Below are positions 46,861 to 56,750 of a DNA stretch of 64,000 nt, one piece after another. Source of the DNA: Cryptomeria japonica. Its lineage: Eukaryota; Streptophyta; Pinopsida; Cupressales; Cupressaceae. Location: NCBI RefSeq assembly GCF_030272615.1, contig NC_081409.1, positions 24,820,406 through 24,884,405 of the forward strand, given 5' to 3'. Under the pieces are notes generated by a model. It ran no database searches and was not told the DNA's origin. It saw only the letters and a program-made list of their open reading frames with translations. Position 1 is the stretch's first letter, and each line of letters opens with the position of its first letter. The position numbers and the translations under genes were made by a program.

Positions 46861-47824
46861 TTTTGCCCCCAGTGTCTAGCAAGGCAAGGAATATGACAGG
46901 TGAATAAATAGGCTTTTTGAAATAATGGTGGATAGAGGGAAGGAAAAGGCCTTTTATTATGGAGACAATACGGATGCAATTTTCAAGGGCTATTGCGTGA
47001 TGGGACAAGAGACTGGATATGACAATGTAAAGCAGTGACATAGCATGAGGGACATGTCAAGAGGTTTTTTAAACTATGTGTTTTGCATTTCACGTCCTTA
47101 TGTCAGATCAAGATCAAGGAATGAAAAAGAGTGTATGGATAGTGATAAGATATGGATAGGATAAGCAAGACCAAGAATGGAAAAGGAACATGGATTGAAG
47201 GTCGGGATAGGCTAAGGGATAGTGGTAGAAAGTTGCAATAAGCTAGGGAAAATGGATGAAAGGTTATAATAAGCAAATGGATAAAGACCAAAAGCTATGA
47301 TAGACTTAAAGCTGCAAACAAGATGCATGATGCTCATGAAGATCCTCAGCCTTGTCAAGATCAAAGATGGAAAGATGAAATGGACATGAGGGACAATAGG
47401 ATAATGGAGGAGTATGACATGGATAATGGAACAATGAGGGGAAAAAAGGATATGATAGGATAAAACCTGTCCCCAAGTATGGTATGCAAGAAGTTCATAG
47501 ATTACGCATGACGCCTGTTTGTCAGGTTTTCATCATGGTACTTGCCCAAGGCGCCTGTTTACCAAGTTTTCACTAGAGGGTGAATTATTTTTTTGCGTTA
47601 CGTTTTTTCTTTTTTTCCTTTTTTTCTTGTTTTTTTTTCAATTTTTTTTTGTATTTTGACATTTTAGTCAAAAATGGACACATGATAGGGGATGAAAGAA
47701 GGACTCAAACATCTTTTTGTTTGGATAGTAGCCTTGAAAAAAATGGACCATGACCTTTAAAAGCATGCTCAAAGACGTTGGTAGGATAAGGACATGGAAA
47801 ATAAGATGAAACTAAGGCGAGGAT

Positions 47825-50683
47825 TTATGCAAATGATTGGATCAACGGGATCAAAGGATGGAAAATATGCATTGGATAATGGATAGGGTACTGGAAGAAC
47901 TGTGCTTGAGTGGATAGAAATGTTGGCAAGATTGACATTGGCACACACCTTGAGGGGTCGTGGACTAATGGAGGAAAAATGGATCTCAGATTGTGAGATT
48001 TGGATGGAGGAATAGATTGGGATTTTGGGACATAAGAGCCCAAAATGGATGATGAAGGTGATGGAGGAATAGATTTGAGAGGTTTGGATGGAGGAATATT
48101 AATTTTGGATGCCAAGTTGGATTTATCTTTTTGTGCTTCAAGAAGCTGCTTAGGGATCCACATGGTTTTTGATTTTTCATGCTTTTGTGGTTCCTTGGAG
48201 TGCATTGCTTGCACAAGGGATTTAGGAACCCATATATATTTTGACTTTGCTTTATTTTGCTCAGTGGGCCTTTGTGGCCTTTTGGATATTTATTTTTCTT
48301 TATAGATCATATTGTTCTTTATTTTGACATGTCGATTATATTGGACCTGTTGATCCTCGAATACATGTGGATTTTTAGACTTATGACTTTTATACTTGGC
48401 ATCCAAATTTCTTGGAGGGGGAAAGGAATGCATGGATGGATATGAATGAAATGGACTCCTTTTGGATTGATGAAATTTACTCAAGGATGTGTGCCTTTTC
48501 TGACCTTGCATAAAGGACGAAGGGATATAGGGACCTAAGATGGATGGAAAGTATGATGGGGAAGGTGTATGTTTTGATTTTGATGGAGGGATACCAACGT
48601 CTTGAGAGTGAGTTGTGTAGACATGACCCTTAAGATCTTCTTTGATATGGAGGGGTTCTTTCTCATGAAGGTCTACTCCTTTGCCTTTATGAATATCTTG
48701 ACTTGTAGGATACTCTTTTCTTTGGGAAGAAGACGCGAGTCCATTATCAGGTGGATATGATATGAGAGAAATAATGAGATCTTGAAGTGGATCGGATTGC
48801 ACCAAAGTGGAAGAACTCATTATGCATGTCGAGGGTTCATGAACATCTTTCACTAACACATTAGAATCATGAGGGGGATTAGGATCATGAGGGCGACTAG
48901 GATTGTGTAGTGGACATGGTTCAATGACAGGCTCTTCAAGAGATGGAATGGGAGAAATAATGGGATCATCAAAAGGAATGAGATCTTGGAGTGTATATGG
49001 AGCATTAAGACAAGGAGATGGAGGAACAAAAGGATCTTGTGGAGGATTTAAAGGAATAATTTGATCTTGACAAGGAGGAAGATCATTGGAATCCTCTTTA
49101 AAGGTGCTTTTCTCTTGACTTTCAATGGGATCATCATAAAGGATGGAACGGATATCTTGATCTTTCTTAGGAAGTGGAATGTCAATGGGATTTGAAAGGA
49201 CATTTTGTTCATGAAATGGAAGGGGATCATTTGGGATTGGATGAACTGGGATATCTTGATCTTGCTCGGGGAATGGAGTGTCAATGGGATTTGAAAGGAC
49301 ATTGTGTTCTTAGATAGAATTGACAGGAATAAGTGAATCATTGTGAGTGTCTGGGGAAATGGGATCCTGGTCAACAATTGGATGGGATGATAATGTTTCA
49401 GGATCTTGAACTTGATCTATTTTAACACGCGTTTCTTTATGCTCTAAATTATCCTCTTGACATGAGGTTGGACTTTGGATATGCATGGGGGATTCTAACA
49501 AGGAATCAATTCTTTGGCATGAAGGAAATGCACTTTGAACATTTATGATGGATTCTGGCAAGGAATCAATGCTTGAACATGAGGAAGAGGGACTTCGAAT
49601 GGGGTCCTCTGAAATAGGTAATGGCATTAAAGTGCATGGTGGCATTGGGTCTAGTATTTCTGAAACATGACAAGGATGTGCATCATGAATTGGATTACCT
49701 TGGCAATCAATTATGGATAGCCCTTGGATAATTTCATCCTTGGGTGTATTGTTTGATGAGGACAATATGGAAGGTTCTAGTGAAACTTCTAAAGGTGTAG
49801 GGATAGATGCCACTGGAGAGTCAATTTGTTTGTGGGGGGATGAGGCATTGCTAGAGATAATTGTATTATCTTGATCTTCCTCAAAGAACTCACTTGGTAA
49901 TTTCCTTAAGAGCATTGCAATAAAGCCACCTTTCTTTCAAGGTTTTGACATAGTTGTATCTGGAATTTGAACTTGTTTGGCAAGGAGTTGGTTCTGATTT
50001 GGTGTCATGTTTTGATATTGGACTTGGTTCAATTGTTCTGACATGTTTGAAACTTGGGTTGGTGTGTGCTGCAACCTTTGTTTTTGAATGTTTGGTTGTG
50101 GTTGTTGACATTGATATTCCACCATTGGTTGAACCATTTGTTGACATTGTATAGTTGGTTGGACATATTGTTGAAATTGGACCATTGGTTGTGTTGGTTG
50201 TATATGTTGGACAATTGGTTGTGTCTGTTGGAAATGTTGGAACTGTTGAACCATTGGTTGCGATGGTTGAAAATGTGATTGATAGTAAACACCTTCTTGT
50301 TCTTGTTGTGGAGGCACATAATGTTGTTGTCTCTTTTCTTGAAATTGTTTCATCATCTCTATTTGTGAGAGGAGAGATGGTATGTCTGATCGTTCAATAA
50401 GAGATCTTACATCAATTGGCTCAATCTTTGGATTTCGACCTAGAAATTTTTGAAACATTTTGGACATTTGTGATCTATTCTTCTCAATGTTTTTCACTCT
50501 TTGTTCCAATATCTCCTCTTCTTGAGCTAGTTTCTCCTCTAGTTTTTGTATTTGGACATTTACATCATCATGATAAGTTTGATCCAAGTTCTGAGACATG
50601 TAGAGATTGGATTGACATGATTGATTTCTCAATTGTGATGACATGGCTTCGTAAGAAGGTTGAGACCTCATTTCAACAAACAT
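47825..50683 (-). pseudogene. G2 long ORF (coiled coil, Gln-rich, SILGPY/MWIPK)
   Basis: One minus-strand frame runs from ATG 50683 to 47825, about 950 codons, with only three internal stops (49937-49939, TAA 49310-49312, TAA at 48290). Domains in order: a coiled coil (QKLEEKLAQEEEILEQRVKN), FQKFLGRNPKIEPIDVRSL, a Gln/Pro-rich repetitive part with QPMVQ-type repeats (about 50330-50030), and an acidic Asp/Pro part with two PFHEQ/PFPEQ-NVLSNPID repeats. SILGPYIPSS follows, then a basic segment, then two similar motifs KYIWVPK and KTMWIPK, and another SILGSYVPKS. I recognise no known family. The length, coiled coil and position suggest an element-specific structural (gag-like) protein, but that is inference. 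Translation of the same frame over 2.9 kb with few breaks suggests recent constraint. Confidence 0.65.
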
Positions 50684-51529
50684 ATCACTATGCAATGCAA
50701 CTAATGGGATTGACAAATGCAACCTAAAGGATGACAATGCAACTTAATGTTTTTGTTGTTTTTCAAGATTTTGACAAACTCATGAATGCAATTCTAAAAA
50801 TGAGACCCTTAGGAAATTGAAATGATGTCTAGACCTCAAAGGACAAAAGGACCGAGTGACAATAGGACAAATTGACAATGTCTCACCTATATGCTTGGAT
50901 ACTAAGCTAGGTTTGACCAAATGACATTGATGACAAAAAGAAAAAAGTTTGATAAGGTCAAGACATCCTAACAATAACTTAGGGTTTATCAAAGATTTGC
51001 ATTACTCAAGTATGACAAAACCTAGTTTTGACACTATATGCAAAGGGACAATTACTATGCAAATGACCCTAATATGATATGATAATGACCTGAACTTAAT
51101 GAAGAGACCTAGGGTATGCAAATGTGACCTAATGTTATGAGGACAAGGATGCAAATGCAAATGTATGACAATGTCAACCTAAGGCAAAACCTAAGGTTGA
51201 ATTATGAAATGGTATTACTCTAATGCAAGAGGACACATGCAAAATGGATGACCCTTATTGATATGCAAAGGAGTATGACCTAGGTGAAACTTAACCTTGG
51301 TACTTGTCAATGACTTTGCAAAATGAAAACCTAGGATGAACCTAAATCTAAGTGACATGAATGTTGAGACAAGATTTTGAAAAATGTTTGACAACCATGT
51401 TTGAAGGTTTTTTGAACTTTGTTGAATGAAATACTCTTGTATTTAACCTTGTTTTGAATCAATTTGTCTTGTTTTTTTTTTATGAAATGAGACACAACTC
51501 AACTTTTGACAAGCAAAGAAGACAAGATA

Positions 51530-52958
51530 TTTCAACTTAGACTCAAAACAATCATGCTCATTCACACATTTCTTATGGATGGCAAGGGCAGTAGGTACTT
51601 GAGAGGTAGACTCATTATGAGATTCAAAGAGAATACATAGATGCTTGACCCCACAGGCTCCCCTCCATGGCACTCACTTCTCAGGGTAGCCAAGCATCAG
51701 TCCCCATGGAAATCTCCCCATGGCGAACTTAGTATCTCTTCCAAGTATCCGAACTTGTCCTTCTCAAGCAACTAGAAGGATTTTTGGCCTCTAAATACAA
51801 GGTGTTTAGTAAGGAGTTCTGTTAAGTATTACTCCTTGGTGTCACACAAGCATGATTGAGACATTAAGCCCACCAAGATACCAAACAAATGTAGTCGCGC
51901 AAGCATGATTTAAATGGTGAGGCCCTACTTAGATGTTGATATGAGAAAGAGTTCAAGGGTCATCACTTCCCAAGTAACTACAATTCCCACATAACCCTTC
52001 CTTCAAAGCTTTCACCCATCAGGTATTTATTTATAGTGAGTTAGAATGCCAAGATACTCTGGCTATGCTCACTTTGGGTCATTCCCTTCTCACGATTGTC
52101 ACTTGCTTGCAAAAAATAGCAAATGGTCGGGAAGGCAGGCCCTCTAAAGGTAACAAACAATAAAAACATGAGAATGGTATCGAAGATCTGGATTTCTGAT
52201 CACCCTAAGAAGGATGAGAGCATACTCTCCTACTCCAATGTCAAACTCGACAAGCAAAGTGAACACATGTTCATTCCATCCTACTTAGCAAACATACTAG
52301 GTGCCTAATTAAAAATCATAAACACAAAGTTTGGTTGGAATATAAGGCAACCTGCAAAATCACTAAGTTAGGAGTTTGATTTGTTTGGTCTTTGACTAGT
52401 GAACCTGCAAACAATTCATTAGTAGTTTGTGAAATAATTCTTTGTCAAGCGTTTCGCCACAAAGCCACCAATAATGTTAGAGAATCAAGAAAAATGAATC
52501 ACCATCAAAATTAATCCATAAAAGTTGTGATTCTTTGTCCTCTTAGATTAATCTATGTGAAATTTATCAAATTTACCACCCTAGATTAATCTAGATAAAA
52601 TTTGCATGAATGCATGATTAATTTGCCAAGCTAAATTAATCTAGATGAAGGTTGCATGATTTTGTTTTTGAAAATTTTGACCATTTACAGTAGCATAATT
52701 AAAAATGTCATAACTTCCTCAATATTATTCCAAATCACAAACCGTAAGATGATCTGGAAAGGTAAAAAAGTGATCTAATATACCCAGAAATCATTTATTT
52801 TAATTTTGCATGAAATGTTTTACGTGATAAATTAATTATGACTTTTTTTTTTAGAAGAAAAATCTGCAATTTCTCCACAAAAAAAAATCTGCAACTTCAC
52901 AAAACATTCAAAAAAATATATTAGATCCAAGCATGTTCACATCGGGTTCACCAATTAA
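51530..52958. other. G2 5' leader, part conserved with G1
   Basis: 51570-52130 matches the G1 block at 15170-15720. 52290-52400 (CTAGGTGCCTAATTAAAAATC, then GGCAACCTGCAAAA) matches G1 at 17380-17440, the uninterrupted version of the site of the solo LTR. The final part carries the primer-site candidate. No gene is seen. 50740-51440 is also non-coding, with many AATGACC/ACCTA phrases. Confidence 0.6.
52940..52953 (-). other. Candidate primer binding site of G2
   Basis: The minus strand reads TGGTGAACCCGATG five bases after the 5' LTR end. G1 has a similar TGGGACCCACAT at the equivalent place (about 18127-18138), followed in both by ...TAAATCTAA / GGATCTAA. The tRNA is not identified. Confidence 0.45.
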
Positions 52959-54214
52959 TGTAGATAGGAAATGTGGAAATCATCACAAGCAATAGAAAAT
53001 TGGACTAGTTCCATCACGAAAACTAAAATGCAGTGATAACAATCCTAAAAACATTCAATGAAAACATGAAGACAAGACATTCTAAATGAAATCTAAGCAA
53101 ACCAAATGCAGATGTCTCCTTCATGTGGCTCCATTGTCCTTCTTTATCCTTCAAATTGCTTTGTTTTTTGGATCTCACCTACAAGTGCATACATATGAGA
53201 TGAAAGCAAGATTGACAAGATAGCATGACAGCGTAAGGGTACTAGAATCGTGATTGATTCGGCCTTTTGATTGAAGAAATTCATCCAATTTAAAGAATTT
53301 GGAGAGAGATGAGACAAGAATTCGATGGATGAGATCGATTCAATCTAATGGTCGACATCGCATGCAAAGGGGAGTCTCTTGGGAAATTGCCATTTTGATG
53401 GCAAGTGGAAGATGAGTTAGAAGGACAATTCCATTTTCGACACTTGGTCGAAAATGGAAACTTTGCCTTTGAGAGAGGAGACAAGTGATTCACTTTTTAG
53501 AAAGTAAATCACTTAAGTGAAGACATTTGAGTGAGGTGGAAATTAATAATTAATAATTATTAATTTCACTCATAAAATCAAATTAGCCAATTAATATTAA
53601 AAAAAATTAATTGTGACATGGACAAAAATATGGTGAATAATTAAATATATATTTATTTATTCAAAAAGGGACATGTTAGTAAGAAAGGGGATTAATTAAT
53701 TATTTAATTAATTAACCTAGGGGAAATGGTTTGAATAAAATTAAGATACCAACCCTAATGATGAATTAAGTCCCAATAGTGATGATTGATTGGCTAATAA
53801 TTGATGAAAATTAATGACAATTGACTAAATTTGACAACAAAATAGGACACAGGATCGAAAAAGACCCAAAATTGATAATGATTTTTATAAGAGATTAATA
53901 AGATTGATTGATAATGACTTGATAATATTAATTGATATTGAGGTTGATAATTAATGACTAATTAATTATCAACAATGAGGGAATTAAGTCTAATTGTCAA
54001 GATGATACCAATTCGAATGATTTAAAAAATGCCAATTATAATGATTTAGGACCAAATGTGATTGAACAAAATTGATGAGGGTTGGATTTGAAATGAATTG
54101 AAACCAGAGGAATGACACAATGCCAACATATGATGAAAATCAAATGTGACATAGAAGACATGCTAAGAATTAGGTTAGCAATGTAAGAGTGATGACCAAT
54201 TTTGAGTGACTACA
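52959..54214 (-). repeat. G2 5' LTR, TATA box mutated
   Basis: This 1,256-bp partner of 44316-45572 is very similar throughout. At the TATA position the plus strand reads AATTTAAA (about 53288-53295), where the 3' LTR has AATTTATA. The promoter TATAAATT has therefore become TTTAAATT in the LTR that would drive transcription. Confidence 0.9.
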
Positions 54215-54269
54215 ATAATGATAAGTATTGAAGGTTAAAAAAAATTAATTTTACATATCAAACAAAAGT

Positions 54270-54335
54270 GTACCAGATCCTGAGATGCTCCTCCAGTGCA
54301 AGGAGGAGGGTTCGCCATTGACGAAATAGGTATGG
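54270..54335 (-). pseudogene. Duplicated exon, copy 1 (GEPSS/HWRSI)
   Basis: The minus strand reads YFVNGEPSSLHWRSISGSG followed by a GTACAC donor. It has the same length and phase as 44202-44264, so the gene contains a tandemly duplicated exon. Confidence 0.6.
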
Positions 54336-56419
54336 ATATTTCCTGTATGAAAAAACTATAAGATTATAATATATCACAATTTCACATGTACGCGTGCATA
54401 TAATCATGAAATCAAGAAAATAAAGTAGAGATACATACCTCTGCCCTCTCTTGATCCACAGGTGAATCAGGTGCATTCAACAAATCCACAAAGCTCAATG
54501 GCCATTGTACATGTAAAATAGACAAAAAACACTAATCAATCTTCAAACCCCAACTAATACTTGTTTTCAACATTTTCAAACAATTGTACAACTAAAAATG
54601 TGTTCAATTGCCTTCTTCACATGTTTTGGCGTCTCTGAGGAATTCTTTTTCTTAGGATGAGCCCTAGAGGTGGAGGGGGTACCCTAAAAACACAAAATTA
54701 ACATGAGATATTAGTACAAATAATAAATTAAACATAATTTTAAAAATCTAAAATGAAATGACTTGCATATTCTATCAAAACAATACATAAAAAGAGTTGT
54801 ACAAAATATGATACTGTATAGCCTTGTAGGCCAAAATCGATCGCTAAGAGCGTGATGTCATCAATCTGGGACATTTCATCCCCTATCAACACCTACAAAC
54901 TAGAAATTGGACCAAGCATTAAAGATAGTTAGTATATCTTGTATTTTTTTGAATTCAAAGTGTACTATTCTATTTTCACATGCTACAAAATTTATACCTC
55001 AGGCATCGAAGTTGCACCTACAGTAACTGGGGGAGGTGTATGGGATACCGCTGCTGCATCCAGAAATGCATATTATTTGTCTCAATTCAAATCAATGTAT
55101 AAATGAAAATTTATTTATGTAATTACAAATTTAAAGTGACTGATAAATAAAATGTTATGAATTCAAATCAACACAACTGTGTCTATGGCTCATGGGCAAA
55201 CACCACGTCCATCAACTCATCTGTCAGTGTGATATCCTCAACCGTGTGAGCCTAACATCAACAACCACAAATCGTGCACATATGATATGAGTATCCATCT
55301 GTACAACTACATCATCTATCCCCGAGAATATCCCCGAGCAACTGACACACATATGCTCGATGGGCTCTCTGTCACCCTCTAACGACTCATCATCCAATAC
55401 AATAGGGTGTGCTAATGACGTCCCATGTTGGATGATGGCACCAGTCAATGTTGTGGCTGCCTAAGAGTCTATAGCTCCATCGACTCTTTCATCTCTAATG
55501 GGACAACCTGATGCACCTTGGGTTGGGGTGCTAGGGGCTGGCGACTCTCCACAGCTAATCCCCTATGGGCTCCAGGTCTATTTTGGGTAGTGCCACCACC
55601 TCTACCATGAAACTCTCTCATGTCAAAATAGTTTGGATGCACATTGAGCACAAACTCACAATATATTTTTGTCAAAAAATATAATAGCACCTCATAATTA
55701 TTACAAGGTGGATCATCAAAGACCATCCACCACCTCTGCCAAAAAAGATTCTTCATCTGTACATTGGTACACCAATGTATGGGAAACCTCTTTGCATTAA
55801 GAGGTAATGACTAACCAATTTTGGGATCAACAAAAAGGGCACATATTTGTTGTTTAGAAATATTTTTGTTTTTTACTCCATCATATGATAACCCATTGGC
55901 ATAGAATTGACGACACCTATCCCTAAAGCTTCCCCATTTGGTAATTTCTGTGGAAATAGCTATGGCACCACTAGCTAATGTTTCTAGGCTAGTGGTGAGG
56001 GATTGATGATGGTCAAGTTCAGAAGTATTCAAATTTGCAATCAGTCTATTGATTTTAGACATATTTTGTCCTAACCGATTAATTAATTCTTCTTGTGTTT
56101 CAACTATGCGGTCAAAAGGAGGAATTGGGGGCTGTTCTTGTGTATTTTCAGGAGGTGCATTTGGTTGTTCTTATGGGTTTTCAGGAGGTGCATTTGGTTG
56201 TTCTTATTTTGGATTAGAAGAATCTGGTTTTTGAAACAAAAAATGAAAAAACCTAATCAAAATTAATGAAATTAAATTCAAAATGTAAAACAAATTGCAT
56301 AAACCGGAAAGAAAGACAAAAATAAACAAAAACTAACCTTGATCCATAGCTTGGAGGACAAATCTAGCACCCCATTCGTCATTTAGGAGAGGAAATGGGA
56401 AAAAAATAAAGTTAAAAAC

Positions 56420-56690
56420 GCGCTATTCACGGGTAAATGAGACCTAGTTTTTTTTTTTTAACTTTTTTTACCAAGCACAACGTATGCGGTTTTATTTGGA
56501 TTATTAGCGCGTACGTGCTCATTTTCCTATGAGCAGGACGTACATGCTCAATTTCCTAGGAGTAGCACCTACGCACTCATTTTCCTAAAAGAAGTGCGTA
56601 CGCACTACCTTTTCTAGGCTCGGGAAGAACAAACCTAAGCGCGTACGCAGGAATTTCAAATTTTAAAACCGCGTACACGCTGCTTGTTTT
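56420..56690. repeat. Subterminal GCGTACGC repeats, right side
   Basis: At least seven variants of (A)GCGTACG(C/T)(A)CT occur on one or other strand: about 56418-56427 (ACGCGCTATT), 56480-56490, 56509-56519, 56540-56550, 56568-56577, 56597-56607, 56639-56648 and 56672-56683. They are separated by about 30 nt with TTTTCCTA(T/G)GAG spacers. Several cores are self-complementary (GCGTACGC). They lie just inside the right terminal repeat and match motifs on the left. Confidence 0.65.
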
Positions 56691-56746
56691 TCCAATTTTT
56701 TTGGATGGTGTCCACTTTTCTGACCACCATCTTTGCGCACATACCC
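56691..56746 (-). repeat. Right terminal inverted repeat of the DNA transposon
   Basis: Read on the minus strand from 56746: GGGTATGTGCGCAAAGATGG, then TGGTCAGAAAAGTGGACACC. It is the mirror of 29992-30045 and is followed by ACAT at 56747-56750. Confidence 0.75.
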
Positions 56747-56750
56747 ACAT

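Larger units (their letters stand above)
45573..47824 (-). other. G2 3' internal region, no gene visible
   Basis: It contains the polypurine tract, the conserved hairpin (45583-45618) and the CTCGAGAG stem. At 46600-46870 there is a series of about six near-identical phrases, (TTTTT)CAGGACATTATTTGATTT, on the plus strand. At 47100-47450 there is GGAT-rich sequence like that of G1, and at 47585-47670 a T-rich tract. No protein-coding frame is credible. Confidence 0.6.
44316..54214 (-). mobile_element. G2: non-autonomous LTR retrotransposon with its own long ORF
   Basis: LTRs at 44316-45572 and 52959-54214 have TGTA/TACA ends and a perfect 5-bp duplication ATAAT (44311-44315 and 54215-54219). 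Orientation is minus, from the TATA box, from the tract CAAAGAGGGGCAAAA next to the left LTR, and from TGGTGAACCCGATG near the right LTR. The 9.9-kb element encodes a roughly 950-codon frame (50683-47825) homologous to the G1 remnant. I found no protease, RT, RNase H or integrase. By-eye LTR divergence is about 2-3%, so G2 is the youngest large insertion here, landing in an intron of the second transposon gene. Confidence 0.9.
43826..56347 (-). pseudogene. Second transposon gene: multi-exon, unknown function, interrupted by G2
   Basis: The minus strand, starting at ATG 56347, shows exons with GT/AG borders: 56347-56338 (intron 56337-56224), then a large exon from 56223 to at least 55469 with CAA/CAG-to-stop changes and a frame shift near 55450. 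Smaller exons lie near 55062-54999, 54892-54830, 54683-54600, 54515-54440, 54333-54270, 44264-44208 and 44113-43999. A last exon at 43886-43826 ends MPKRLDFDDPPQV plus stop. The large exon has a repeated Pro/Gln segment (EQPNAPPENP twice), then EELINRLGQNMSK and WQRWWMVFDDPP. Lys-rich segments (RAHPKKKNSS, FKKTPKS, MPKRL) suggest nuclear entry. G2 lies in the intron between the two similar GEPSS exons. I do not recognise the family. A partner of the transposase, as in two-gene plant transposons, is a guess. Confidence 0.55.

Noticed and set aside
44316-54214. Autonomous gypsy element
   Set aside because: The complete 7.4-kb internal region was read on both strands without finding DSG, YxDD or integrase HHCC/DDE motifs.
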